Part shown: piece by piece, positions 17,925 through 27,009 of the stretch
How the letters are laid out: every line of letters begins with the position of its first letter
Numbering within the stretch: position 1 is the first letter of the stretch
NCBI GenBank assembly: GCA_045590535.1
Contig: JAZNRE010000032.1
Location: forward strand, 1 to 64,000
Length of the DNA: 64,000 bases
Direction: 5' to 3'
Source: UMGS755 sp045590535
Lineage (GTDB): Bacteria > Bacillota > Clostridia > UBA1381 > UBA9506
Translations under genes and position numbers: made by a program
Notes under the pieces: model-generated
What the model was told of the DNA's origin: nothing
The model's input: the letters and a program-made list of their open reading frames with translations, nothing else
The model's database searches: none

Positions 17925-18950
17925 ATGAATGTGAACGATTTTGATTACAATTTGCCGGAGGAGCTCATTGCGCAAACCCCTCTGGCAGATCGGACGGCTT
18001 CCCGTCTTCTTGTGGTTCATAAGAATGCCGGTGTGTTAGAACACCGGCATTTTTCAGACATTATGGATATGATTAACCCCGGTGACTGTTTGGTTTTAAA
18101 CAACACAAGGGTTATCCCTGCCCGCCTACTCGGTCATCGTGAACCCGGCGGCGCTGCTGTTGAGCTCTTGCTGTTAAGGCAGATAGAGGGCGATGTGTGG
18201 GAAACCTTGGTGCGCCCGGGCAAAAAATGCCGTGTAGGTGACTGCGTTGCCTTTGGCGACGGTGCCCTCCGCGCTGAAATTATTGAAGTTAAGCCCGACG
18301 GCAATCGCCTCGTGCGCTTTTACTATCAGGGGATTTTTAATGAGATTTTAGCATCATTAGGCGAGATGCCCCTGCCGCCATACATCAAAGAAAAGCTGCA
18401 AGACCCCGAACGCTATCAAACCGTTTATTCCAAAATTGAGGGTTCTGCCGCGGCACCCACAGCCGGTTTGCACTTTACGCAGCCCTTGCTTGAAGCTTTG
18501 CAGAAAAAGGGCGTAACCCTTGCCTATGTAACATTGCATGTGGGCTTGGGCACCTTCCGCCCCGTTAAAGCTGAAACTGTTGAAGACCATGTGATGCACA
18601 GCGAGTTTTACAGCGTGACGGAAGAAACGGCGGCTGCTATGAATAAAGCAAAAGAAAATGGCGGACGCATCATCTGCGTTGGCACCACAGCCACCCGTGT
18701 TACCGAAACCCTGGCAGATAGCGAAGGTGTTATGCATGCCGGAAGTGGCGAGACCAGCATCTTTATCTATCCCGGCTATACCTTTAAAATGACCGATGCA
18801 CTCATCACCAACTTCCATCTGCCAAAGTCCACTCTTATGATGTTGGTTAGTGCGCTGGCAGGTCGTGACTTAATCTTAAATGCCTATGAAGAGGCGGTCC
18901 AGGAGCAATACCGATTCTTTAGTTTTGGCGATGCTATGTTTATTCAATGA
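17925..18950 (+). CDS. queA: tRNA preQ1(34) S-adenosylmethionine ribosyltransferase-isomerase QueA
   Basis: Transfers and isomerises the ribosyl part of SAM onto preQ1 in tRNA wobble positions, giving epoxyqueuosine. It has 341 aa. The conserved segments are DFDYNLPEELIAQTPL, SAAAPTAGLHFT, TLHVGLGTFRPV and ITNFHLPKSTLMMLVSALAG. tgt and queG are not adjacent here. The last codons and stop form the left half of a 30-bp perfect palindrome, and a repeat element follows directly. Confidence 0.97.
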   Translation: MNVNDFDYNLPEELIAQTPLADRTASRLLVVHKNAGVLEHRHFSDIMDMINPGDCLVLNNTRVIPARLLGHREPGGAAVELLLLRQIEGDVWETLVRPGKKCRVGDCVAFGDGALRAEIIEVKPDGNRLVRFYYQGIFNEILASLGEMPLPPYIKEKLQDPERYQTVYSKIEGSAAAPTAGLHFTQPLLEALQKKGVTLAYVTLHVGLGTFRPVKAETVEDHVMHSEFYSVTEETAAAMNKAKENGGRIICVGTTATRVTETLADSEGVMHAGSGETSIFIYPGYTFKMTDALITNFHLPKSTLMMLVSALAGRDLILNAYEEAVQEQYRFFSFGDAMFIQ

Positions 18951-18966
18951 TATCATTGAATAAACA
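18937..18966. repeat. 30-bp perfect palindrome at the queA stop codon
   Basis: Positions 18937-18951 (TGTTTATTCAATGAT) are followed at once by their exact reverse complement (18952-18966), with no spacer. The left arm encodes the last queA residues and includes its TGA. It abuts the left inverted repeat of the next element. Confidence 0.95.
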
Positions 18967-19103
18967 AATTGATAACTGAAAATGGAAAGTGGAAAATGAG
19001 ATTTTACTTTTATAACCACATATATAGAGGGCGTGTATAAAATTGTTTTTTATACACGCCCTATTTTTATGCATTTTCAATTATCCATTTTCAATTTTCC
19101 ATT
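18967..19103. repeat. MITE-like inverted-repeat element with internal terminator
   Basis: Two 32-nt arms, 18967-18998 and 19072-19103, are inverted copies matching at about 26 of 32 positions and built from TGAAAATGGA-type units. They enclose a 73-nt centre with a strong hairpin. No coding capacity is visible. The element fills the whole gap between convergent queA and uxaA. Confidence 0.7.
19028..19068. terminator. Bidirectional terminator between queA and uxaA
   Basis: A perfect 15-bp stem AGGGCGTGTATAAAA/TTTTATACACGCCCT with a TTGTT loop is followed by ATTTTT on the plus side. The stem's own AT-rich inner part is symmetric, so it can end both queA (plus) and uxaA (minus) transcripts. Confidence 0.88.
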
Positions 19104-19104
19104 T

Positions 19105-20484
19105 TTAAAGCACCACGCCGTCTTTAAAAATGGAGATTTCTCTATAGTCATTGATTTCATTTTTGGTTTCCTCTCCCGAAGCCACGCCGATGAGATAGGT
19201 TTCCAGTGCGTCGGTCAGTTCGTCCATGGTTGTGCCGGTTAAAATAGGGGATGCATTAAAATCAATCCAGTTTTTCTTTTTCTCGGCCAAATTGTGATTG
19301 GTGGCAATCTTCACCGTGGGTACAGGACCGCCTACCGGCGTACCACGACCAGTTGTGAACAAAATCATGTGGACACCGGCTGCTGTCAGGTTGGTAATGG
19401 CAACAATATCGTTGCCGGGGCCGTTAAGCAAAGACAATCCGTTTTTGGTTAAAGTGTCACCATAGGTGAGCACATCGGCCACTTCTCCGCTTCCGCCTTT
19501 CTGAACACAGCCTAAAGATTTCTCCTCTAAAGTGGTGATGCCACCTTCTTTATTGCCGGGAGAGGGATTTTCGTAAATCACCTGATTGTGCTTTGTGTAA
19601 TAGTCCTTAAAATCGTTAATGAGTGCCACTGTTTTGTCAAACAGTTCTCTGGTGGGGCACCGCTGCATCAAAAGGTGCTCTGCCCCAAACATTTCGGGCA
19701 CTTCTGTGAGCACACAGCTTGCGCCATAGGCAATCATGCGGTCAGAAAAAGAGCCAACCAAGGGGTTTGCGGTTATGCCGCTGTAGCCGTCACTGCCGCC
19801 GCATTTTAAACCAACCTTCAGCCTGGAGATGGGAACCGGCTGTCTTTTAAAGCCCGCAGCATATGCCTTGAGGGACTCGATTAAAGAAACACCTTCCGCA
19901 ATTTCGTCCTCATAATCCTGGGTGTTTAAGAATTTAACACGATCGGGATTATATTCACCTAATACCTTTTTAAAAACTTCAATGTTGTTATTTTCACAAC
20001 CCAACCCCAGCACCAAAACGCCGGCAGCATTGGGATGATTCACAAGTCCTTTTAAAATAAGCTGTGTGGTGGTTTGGTCATCCCCCAATTGTGAGCAGCC
20101 AAAGGGATGCTCAAAATGACAGGCGCCTGTCAGCTGAGAAAGCTTTTTGGCAACTTTATTCACGCAGCCCACTGTGTTAACAATCCAAATTTCATTTCGG
20201 ATGCCTACATCCCCGTTTTCACGAACATAGCCCATAAAGGTTTTGTCGGTTTTAATTCGCTCAATGGGTGTATAATCCGGAGCATAGGTATATGCAATGT
20301 TGCCGCTTAAGTTTGTTTTCATGTTATGGCTGTGCACATGTTCGCCCTGACGGATGTCACAAAGAGCATGGCCAATGGGATTTCCGTATTTAATGATGTT
20401 TTCACCTTTTTTAATGTCGTGCAAGGCATATTTATGACCGTCTGACAAATTAACCTCAACATTATCCAATCGATTTATCAACAT
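19105..20484 (-). CDS. uxaA: Altronate dehydratase
   Basis: Dehydrates D-altronate to 2-keto-3-deoxygluconate in galacturonate catabolism. The 459-aa protein joins an N-terminal SAF-like domain (about residues 10-80, with GHALCDIRQGEHVHSHN) to the large UxaA/GarD domain (CGGSDGYSGITANPLVG, GNKEGGITTLEEKSLGC and TGRGTPVGGPVPTVKIATN). It overlaps the uxaB stop by 23 nt with GAGG 9 nt before its start. The stop lies next to the repeat element. Family members use a metal or Fe-S centre; several conserved cysteines are present. Galactarate dehydratase is a less likely alternative given uxaB beside it. Confidence 0.92.
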   Translation of the reverse strand: MLINRLDNVEVNLSDGHKYALHDIKKGENIIKYGNPIGHALCDIRQGEHVHSHNMKTNLSGNIAYTYAPDYTPIERIKTDKTFMGYVRENGDVGIRNEIWIVNTVGCVNKVAKKLSQLTGACHFEHPFGCSQLGDDQTTTQLILKGLVNHPNAAGVLVLGLGCENNNIEVFKKVLGEYNPDRVKFLNTQDYEDEIAEGVSLIESLKAYAAGFKRQPVPISRLKVGLKCGGSDGYSGITANPLVGSFSDRMIAYGASCVLTEVPEMFGAEHLLMQRCPTRELFDKTVALINDFKDYYTKHNQVIYENPSPGNKEGGITTLEEKSLGCVQKGGSGEVADVLTYGDTLTKNGLSLLNGPGNDIVAITNLTAAGVHMILFTTGRGTPVGGPVPTVKIATNHNLAEKKKNWIDFNASPILTGTTMDELTDALETYLIGVASGEETKNEINDYREISIFKDGVVL

Positions 20485-21766
20485 AACGCATAACCTCTTC
20501 TGCTAAAAAGCCGATGTCCTCATCCCACAGACTCTTATTGGCAAGAATCGCAGGGACTGTGGCTTTTTTCATAAATTCCATAATCTGTACATCGTCATTG
20601 GGTGTTCCTTTTTTATAAAACTCGATCAGTTTTGCCAAAGACAGAACTAAATTTTGAGGCAAGCTGCCTTTTCTCTTTTGATATTCTAAAATGGACGGTA
20701 ACACCCGCACCTTGAATTTGCTGACAGAATTAAGGATAATGGACGAACACAAATGCTTGATATAAGGATTTTGAAAACGCTCAAACACCTTGTTTGCATA
20801 GTCGGTAAGTTCCTCTTCTGGCAAATCAAGAGTAGGAATGATTTCATCATACACACATTGCTTCACAAAGGCACTCATTTTTTCATTTTTCATACAGTCA
20901 CCCACCGTATCAATTCCCTCTAAAAGCGCATAGGGTATCATGGCTGTGTGTGCACCGTTTAAAATGCGGACCTTTCGTGTGCGATACCGTGCCAAATCAT
21001 CTGTTATAATGATGTTAAGACCGGCCTTATCAAAAGGAAATTCTTTGGTAATCTCTCCAGGACCCTCAACAACCCACAAATGAAACAACTCGCTGGTGTT
21101 CAGCATGTTGTCTTCATAGCCCAAATCGATTTTCTCTTCTTTAGGGTAACCAGTAACAATCCGGTCAACCAAAGTATTGCAGAAAACATTCTCCTGCTCT
21201 ACCCATCGGCTGAACGCCTCTTCATATCCCCAAAGCCTCGCATATTGCAAAATGCACTTTTTAAGTGCAGCACCGTTTTTATCAATAAGTTCGCAGGGAA
21301 AAAAGATAAAACCGGGCAGATTTAATTCAAATCTTCTTTTTAATAAGAGCGTAACTTTGGCGGGAAAACTCACGGTAGGCGCCATCTCCGGCTTGTCTTC
21401 TTCTTGGTACACTATCCCCGATTCTGTGGTGTTGGAAACAACGAAGCGAAAATCGGGATTTTCAGCCAACGCCAAATAACTTTCAAAATTCTCGTAGGGC
21501 TGAACCGTACGGGAGATAACATCAATCACTTTTTTCTCAACGGTAGGCTCGCCATTTGAAAGACCACGGGATATATGAGTATAAACGCAGTTCTGCTTTT
21601 CCAGCACATCACACATGCCCTTTTCAATGGGCTGTACCACAACCACGCTGCCATTAAAATCGGTTTTTTCATTGGTTATTTGAATAATCCAATCAATAAA
21701 CCCTCGCAGAAAGCCGCCTTCTCCAAACTGAATCACTTTTTCACAACGATTTGTCTTTGCACGCAT
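20462..21766 (-). CDS. uxaB: Tagaturonate reductase
   Basis: NAD-dependent reduction of D-tagaturonate to D-altronate, the step before UxaA. The polyol dehydrogenase fold shows the N-terminal IQFGEGGFLRGFIDW, VSNTTESGI, and the catalytic-region helix with VRILNGAHTAMIPYALLEG (Lys in the preceding RKVR). The ATG at 21766 is chosen because AAGGAGA lies 7 nt upstream. The 434-aa length fits, and the gene has its own promoter. uxaC (isomerase) is not in the window. Confidence 0.92.
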   Translation of the reverse strand: MRAKTNRCEKVIQFGEGGFLRGFIDWIIQITNEKTDFNGSVVVVQPIEKGMCDVLEKQNCVYTHISRGLSNGEPTVEKKVIDVISRTVQPYENFESYLALAENPDFRFVVSNTTESGIVYQEEDKPEMAPTVSFPAKVTLLLKRRFELNLPGFIFFPCELIDKNGAALKKCILQYARLWGYEEAFSRWVEQENVFCNTLVDRIVTGYPKEEKIDLGYEDNMLNTSELFHLWVVEGPGEITKEFPFDKAGLNIIITDDLARYRTRKVRILNGAHTAMIPYALLEGIDTVGDCMKNEKMSAFVKQCVYDEIIPTLDLPEEELTDYANKVFERFQNPYIKHLCSSIILNSVSKFKVRVLPSILEYQKRKGSLPQNLVLSLAKLIEFYKKGTPNDDVQIMEFMKKATVPAILANKSLWDEDIGFLAEEVMRYVDKSIG

Positions 21767-21834
21767 GATGTTCTCTCCTTTTTCATGCAAAATTTGCTCA
21801 GTTTTACATTTTAAACGCTTCGGTCTTTATGTTC

Positions 21835-21863
21835 ATTGTATCAAAGGTTTATAGCAAAAACAA
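21835..21863 (-). promoter_or_regulatory. Probable SigA promoter of uxaB-uxaA
   Basis: On the minus strand TTGTTT (21858-21863), a 17-nt spacer and TACAAT (21835-21840). The leader to uxaB is about 65 nt. Confidence 0.65.
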
Positions 21864-21930
21864 TGCAGAAATTTGTTTTTTTAGTTGTTTATATTCTTTT
21901 TTTTACTTTTTAAGTTTAAATGATTTTATA

Positions 21931-21963
21931 AAAAAATTGAGCCGGGCAATGTGCCCGGCTCAA
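21931..21963 (-). terminator. Terminator after the Ldh2-type gene
   Basis: An 11-bp perfect stem TTGAGCCGGGC/GCCCGGCTCAA with a 5-nt loop is followed on the minus strand by six U residues. It separates the oxidoreductase operon from uxaB-uxaA. Confidence 0.9.
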
Positions 21964-22005
21964 TCCATAGCTTTTAATATTAAATTGGTCTATCCGATTT
22001 TATGA

Positions 22006-23094
22006 TTAAACAGTCTTAACATAATCATCGAAGGAAACACCCAAGGTTTCACCGATCATTTTCATTTCCGCTAAGGTTTTTTCATTAACCGGAATGCCGT
22101 TTGCTGTTTTTTCAGCAGCAGACTCAAGCTCTTTTTCACCGTGTGTGAAAATGCGGTCTTTGCCTTCTGCTTTGGGGCTTTCACGAAGTTCCTGCAACAG
22201 AGTTGACATGCGGGCTTTAATTTCTTTCTTATCACCAAACACGCCATAGTCAATTGCCATTAAGCAGAAAGAGGTGTCTGCATTACCACTGTTTTTAACA
22301 TGGGGTGAAGTTGTTCCGCCTGCAAAAATAGAGGTGAACATTTCAACAATAACACCCAGGCCATAGCCCTTGTGGGAACCGGTGTCTTCGTAGCAACCAC
22401 CCAGGGGGAAGATGCCACCGCCAAGCTTGCCAATGATGTTTTTAAGCACTCTTTCAGCATCATCACAGTCGTGACCGTTTTCATCGGCTACCCAACCCAA
22501 AGGCAGGGGCAGTTCTTTCTTTTTATAAACTTCAAGCTTACCTCTTGTGATAACGGTTGTTGCAGCATCATACCAGAAGTCAACCGGATCAGCAGGCATG
22601 CAAACAGCGATGGGGCTTGTGCCCAGCATAGCTTTTTTGCCGTTTGTGGGAATGGCAATTGCTTCTGTGTTGGTCATACTAATGCCGACCATATCGGCTT
22701 CAGCTGCCATTTTGGTGTAATAACCTGCAATGCCGTAATGGTTTGAACCTTTAACGCAAACCATACCAACGCCGGTCTTTTTCGCCATTTCAATGGCCAT
22801 GTTCATAGCATTTTTAGCTACAACCTGACCCATTGATTTCGGTGCATCAATTACCGCAGAAATGGGAGTCTGATGGATAATTTCAGGCTTTGCATCCGGC
22901 ACGATAGAGCCTTCTTCAATAGCCAGATGATAGCGGATTAAACGCTGAACACCGTGAGATTCAATACCATATAAGTCTGCTGTCAGCAAAACATCAACAA
23001 TGTCGGCGCTTTCCTGTGCTGTATAACCTCTTTTTTGGAAAACAGCCTCACAGAACTTACGAACCTGGTCAACATTTAAGTTAATATATGCCAT
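22006..23094 (-). CDS. Ldh2/malate-lactate-type NAD(P)-dependent dehydrogenase
   Basis: A 362-aa member of the Ldh2 family (malate/L-sulfolactate/ureidoglycolate dehydrogenases), which oxidises or reduces 2-hydroxy acids with NAD(P). Family features are DLYGIESHGVQRL near residue 45, the catalytic His in GSNHYGIAGYY, the Asn-rich TNTEAIAIPTNG and the nucleotide-binding KGYGLGVIVEM. Actual substrate is unknown. It lies 20 nt behind the fusion flavoprotein gene and is last in its operon, so it likely handles a 2-keto or 2-hydroxy acid in the sugar-acid pathway. Confidence 0.88.
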   Translation of the reverse strand: MAYINLNVDQVRKFCEAVFQKRGYTAQESADIVDVLLTADLYGIESHGVQRLIRYHLAIEEGSIVPDAKPEIIHQTPISAVIDAPKSMGQVVAKNAMNMAIEMAKKTGVGMVCVKGSNHYGIAGYYTKMAAEADMVGISMTNTEAIAIPTNGKKAMLGTSPIAVCMPADPVDFWYDAATTVITRGKLEVYKKKELPLPLGWVADENGHDCDDAERVLKNIIGKLGGGIFPLGGCYEDTGSHKGYGLGVIVEMFTSIFAGGTTSPHVKNSGNADTSFCLMAIDYGVFGDKKEIKARMSTLLQELRESPKAEGKDRIFTHGEKELESAAEKTANGIPVNEKTLAEMKMIGETLGVSFDDYVKTV

Positions 23095-23114
23095 GATATG
23101 TCCTCCCTCTTTTC

Positions 23115-25763
23115 TTATACGGTTTCGCCTGTGCAGAACATTTCAATGTTCTTATTGGGGCATCTGTTGAAGCACATACCGCATGCAACGCAAGAATCCT
23201 TGTCAATGCACATGGTGTCAGCCTTTTCAACAAAGGGTGCAAAGTCGCAGCAAATGGTCTTACACAGCTGGCAACCTTCACCGCAACCGCAGTTTAAGCA
23301 GCGGGAAGCTTCAGCCTTTGCTTCTTCTTCAGTGAGTGCACGGGTATAGGTGTCAAAATCGTGATTGCGTTCTGCACCGCTTCTTACCTGTGTATCAATG
23401 TTTTCTTTTTCATCTTTGAAGTAGCCTACGCGTCTTAAAACTTTTTCAGGGTCAACGCAAACGGTATCTTCGGTGTAAGCAAGAGTTGCTTCTGCGCCTC
23501 TTACATACTGATCCATAGATACAGCAGCTCTCTTACCCATAGCAATGGCAGAGATAACATTGGCAACCTTAACAGCATCGCCACCTGCATAAACGCCGGG
23601 GATAGAGGTTGCGCCGGTGCGACCGTCAACTTCGATCATGCCACGGTTAGAAGCCATGCCTGCAGCACTTGCTTCTTCAACTTTCTGACCGATAGCGGAG
23701 ATAACGGTATCGCAAGGCAGTGAGAAGCTTGCGCCGGATACCTTTTCAGGTCTGCGACGAGCGTCTTTATCAACATCACCCAGTACCTGATTGGTCATGT
23801 TAATAGCAACAACTTTGTTGCCGCTGGTTGCGATTGAATCGGGAGCAACCAGATACATAACCTTAATGCCTTCTGCTTCAGCTTCTGCAATTTCTTCAGC
23901 TGTTGCAGTCATTTCATCTCTTGTACGACGGTATGCAATGATAACTTCTTCAGCACCCAGTCGAACAGCTGTACGAGCTGCGTCAACAGCTGTGAAGCCA
24001 CCGCCGATAACAACAACTCTCTTGCCGATTTTAACATCTTTTTCTTCAGTTACAGCTTTTAAGAGGTCAACAGCATCCATAACGCCGTCAGCTGTTTCAC
24101 CCTCAATGCCCAGCTTGTTGCTAGCCTGCGCACCAATACCAACAAAGATTGCATCATAACCTTCAGCCCTTAAGCTGTCAGCGGTGATGTCTTTGCCATA
24201 GGTTACGCCGGTCTGGAATTTAACGCCCATATCTTTGAGTGCATTAACTTCTTCGTCAATCACACTGTTCTGCATACGGAACTTGGGAATGCCATAACGC
24301 AGCATACCGCCCAGAGCACTTTCACGCTCAAATACGGTTACATCATAACCTGCCTGGCAAAGATGAGCCGCACATGCAAGACCTGCGGGGCCGGAACCGA
24401 TGATGGCAGCACGATGACCATTAGCTGCATCAACCTTGAAGGAACGCTCCCAACCCTGCTCTTTACCATATTCTAAAACAAAGCGTTTAATGTCGCGAAT
24501 CTGAACAGGTCTGCCGTTGATACCTCTTGTGCAGGCTTCTTCACAGGGATGGCTGCAAACCAGGCTGCAAACGCCCTGCAGGGGACCCTTAGAGGTAATC
24601 AGATCAAATGCATCACGATATTCGCCCTTGGCAACCTTTTGAATGTAAGCCTGTGCCGGAACATGATGAGGACAAGCGTCCTTACAGGGACCTGCCAGGT
24701 TCGGCTCTTTAATGCGAGCGTAACCGCCATAAAGTGTAACCTCTGTAGCCGTTTTCAGCTGAGGAACAATGATGCCTCTAAACTGAGACAAATCGGTGTA
24801 ACCATGCTCATCCATGTAATTCTTCATGCCGGAAATCATAGGACGAACAATGTCATAACCGCTGATTAAGGTTTCAGCGCAAACACCCAACAGGTTAGCA
24901 CCGCACATAACCATTTCAACAGCATCTTTCCAGTTGGTGATACCACCGGCCTGCATGATTGCAGGATCCATGCCGTTGACTTTTCTGATTTCATATGTAT
25001 CACGCTGTGCCAAAGGCTTCAGCCAGGGACCGCAATGACAGCTCATGCTGATTTCTTCCTGCAGATGATAATAAGCCTTTTCAGGATTATCAAGGTTAAT
25101 GGGCGGAATAGCCATTCTGTTTGAAGTACCGCCAACTGCATCAGCACCGGCAGCATATAAGCTTTGAGCAACCTTAGCGATTTTACCGCCTTCCGGTGTC
25201 AGCTTAACAAACAGGGGGATAGAAATATTCTTTTTGATTTCACGAACAATTTCAGCAACGGCATCACCCTGCTGACCAAGGCTTGCGCCGGTCTTTTTCT
25301 GACTGGCAGTGTCTGAACCGCTGGTTAACTCAAGGTTGTAGCTCATGTTGGGGCAGCACATGTTCAGCTCGATGATGTCAGCACCAACTTCTTCAAACTT
25401 TTTAGCCATGTTAACCCAACCTGCAACGCCATCGTCACCGGCATAGGTAATGTTTGCCATAAGCTTAAGGTCTGTTAAAACCTTCTTCGCATCTTCCATC
25501 AGCTTTAAGCCTTCAACAAAGGTAAGACGCTTTTCTGTTGTGAAAGCCAGCGCGTTTCTGTCATTAAACATGGCATAACGGGGCTTACGGTTGATATAGG
25601 GGGCGGGATCGATTGTCAGCTTGATGCTGGCAGCGGCCCAACCTGTTTCTTCAATTCTCTGAAGCTGTTTTACAGACTTTGTGGTGGGACCTGAAGCAAC
25701 ATAGAAAGGGTTTTTAAAGGTAATACCACCGACTTCAACTGGAATAATGATATCTTTTGCCAT
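23115..25763 (-). CDS. PreA-PreT-ferredoxin fusion: dihydropyrimidine-dehydrogenase-like flavoprotein, permuted domain order
   Basis: An 882-aa multidomain iron-sulfur flavoprotein. Residues 1-345 are a DHOD/PreA-like FMN barrel (VGGITFKNPFYVASGPT, active-site loop ELNMCCPN at 132-139 with the likely catalytic Cys137, QAGGI at 271-275). Residues 355-445 are a cysteine-rich Fe-S domain (C360, C364, C399, C403, C407, C411). Residues 450-775 are a PreT/GltD-like FAD-NAD(P)H module with GSGPAG (456-461) and IGGGFTAVDAA. The C-terminus ends in a ferredoxin motif CVACGMCFNRCP with a second cysteine cluster before it. Eukaryotic dihydropyrimidine dehydrogenase has the PreT part first, so the order here is swapped. 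Substrate-contact positions differ from the pyrimidine enzymes, and the setting is a sugar-acid operon, so a non-pyrimidine C=C reductase or oxidase is plausible. Confidence 0.85.
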   Translation of the reverse strand: MAKDIIIPVEVGGITFKNPFYVASGPTTKSVKQLQRIEETGWAAASIKLTIDPAPYINRKPRYAMFNDRNALAFTTEKRLTFVEGLKLMEDAKKVLTDLKLMANITYAGDDGVAGWVNMAKKFEEVGADIIELNMCCPNMSYNLELTSGSDTASQKKTGASLGQQGDAVAEIVREIKKNISIPLFVKLTPEGGKIAKVAQSLYAAGADAVGGTSNRMAIPPINLDNPEKAYYHLQEEISMSCHCGPWLKPLAQRDTYEIRKVNGMDPAIMQAGGITNWKDAVEMVMCGANLLGVCAETLISGYDIVRPMISGMKNYMDEHGYTDLSQFRGIIVPQLKTATEVTLYGGYARIKEPNLAGPCKDACPHHVPAQAYIQKVAKGEYRDAFDLITSKGPLQGVCSLVCSHPCEEACTRGINGRPVQIRDIKRFVLEYGKEQGWERSFKVDAANGHRAAIIGSGPAGLACAAHLCQAGYDVTVFERESALGGMLRYGIPKFRMQNSVIDEEVNALKDMGVKFQTGVTYGKDITADSLRAEGYDAIFVGIGAQASNKLGIEGETADGVMDAVDLLKAVTEEKDVKIGKRVVVIGGGFTAVDAARTAVRLGAEEVIIAYRRTRDEMTATAEEIAEAEAEGIKVMYLVAPDSIATSGNKVVAINMTNQVLGDVDKDARRRPEKVSGASFSLPCDTVISAIGQKVEEASAAGMASNRGMIEVDGRTGATSIPGVYAGGDAVKVANVISAIAMGKRAAVSMDQYVRGAEATLAYTEDTVCVDPEKVLRRVGYFKDEKENIDTQVRSGAERNHDFDTYTRALTEEEAKAEASRCLNCGCGEGCQLCKTICCDFAPFVEKADTMCIDKDSCVACGMCFNRCPNKNIEMFCTGETV

Positions 25764-25764
25764 T

Positions 25765-26838
25765 TTACTTTACCTCCAATTCATCGTTAACAATTTTGAT
25801 ACCCTCACGGGCTGATTTATAAATCAGGTTAATAACCTTTAAGGCTTCATAGCCGTCAATACCGCGAAGACCGATATCGGCTTCTTTCTGCTCTGCAATA
25901 CAATCCATGAAATGTTCAATTTCATTAACATAACCAAGATTGAACTTTTCGTCAACTGCAGGGTTTGACCAACCGGTTGTAACCTCTGCTTTTTCTACTG
26001 TATAGTCAAAGCCGGGAATGCTAAAGCCTTTTAAAGCACTTGAGAATGTGAGGTCAGCATGGAGGCAACCCTTGGTGCCGTAGAAATCAATGATGTCTTC
26101 CATACCGCCGCTTGTAACAAAGTTTGCCTCTAAGATGGCTGTTGTGCCATCAGCAAATTTCATCATGGCGCCTGCCCAGTCTTCACCCTCCATGGTGCGA
26201 TGAATCAAGTTCTCTTCTCCACCGCCGGAGGTAAGAGCAACAAGCTCTTTCCACTGGTTGTTTTTCATGGCCAGCATAAAGCTTACAGGATGCACGCCCA
26301 AATGAACCATGCAGCCGCCGCCACAGAATTTAATAGTTTGAGCAAAGGGGCTGTGAGAACCACAATGACTCTCTCTGGCACGAACAAATACCAAATCGCC
26401 GATTGCGCCGCTGTCAACTAAAGCTCTTGCCTTGGTAAGGGCAGGACAACCGAGCCAGTCCTCTGCATAGTAAATATGTCTACCCAGTTTTTCTGCCGTT
26501 TGAATCATATCAAGGGCATCTTCAACTGTTGTTGCCAACGGTTTTTCACAAATAATATCACGACCGTGTTTTAATGCTGCGATGGCCGCATCGTGATGCA
26601 AAAAGTTCGGCAGACAAATGTCAACAACATCACAATCGCACTGCTCAATGGCTGTGTTGAAATCATCATAAGTTTCATAGTCAGCAAAGCCGTAACGGTC
26701 TGCCAGTTCTTGAATCCGTTCGGGTGCTTTGTCTGCAATGCCTACGATTTTTGCCTTGTCACGCAGTCTTGCATACGCGTCAGAATGGAGGTCTGCTGAG
26801 AAAGCAGCGCCCACTAACAATACCTTGATTTGTTTCAT
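25765..26838 (-). CDS. Gfo/Idh/MocA family oxidoreductase
   Basis: A 357-aa NAD(P)-dependent sugar or sugar-acid dehydrogenase. The N-terminal Rossmann part begins VLLVGAAFSADLHSDAY, with the family motif CEKPLATTVEDALD near residue 95. A C-terminal alpha/beta domain carries GGGCMVHLGVHP with the likely catalytic His. Substrate cannot be told from sequence. It is the first gene of the three-gene operon, ending 1 nt before the fusion flavoprotein gene, and is transcribed from a consensus promoter with an operator-like palindrome in its leader. Confidence 0.9.
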   Translation of the reverse strand: MKQIKVLLVGAAFSADLHSDAYARLRDKAKIVGIADKAPERIQELADRYGFADYETYDDFNTAIEQCDCDVVDICLPNFLHHDAAIAALKHGRDIICEKPLATTVEDALDMIQTAEKLGRHIYYAEDWLGCPALTKARALVDSGAIGDLVFVRARESHCGSHSPFAQTIKFCGGGCMVHLGVHPVSFMLAMKNNQWKELVALTSGGGEENLIHRTMEGEDWAGAMMKFADGTTAILEANFVTSGGMEDIIDFYGTKGCLHADLTFSSALKGFSIPGFDYTVEKAEVTTGWSNPAVDEKFNLGYVNEIEHFMDCIAEQKEADIGLRGIDGYEALKVINLIYKSAREGIKIVNDELEVK

Positions 26839-27009
26839 AACAACAAAACTCCTTGCTTATGTAATTTTTGCTTTTCAAAAAAGAAAAGCTACCGCATCTC
26901 TTTGCAACATTTTCAAAGTCCCTCACTGCCGAATTATTCGGCTTTCCCGGGCGCACTGAATGCCATTTTTTACCAAAAATAACACCTTCAAAAAACGCTG
27001 CAATTTTTT

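Noticed and set aside
19105..20484. Galactarate dehydratase
   Set aside because: The same superfamily, but the adjacent tagaturonate reductase favours altronate dehydratase.
23115..25763. Simple dihydroorotate dehydrogenase or glutamate synthase small subunit
   Set aside because: The protein contains both folds plus ferredoxin motifs in one chain, and no pyrimidine or glutamate synthesis genes are adjacent.
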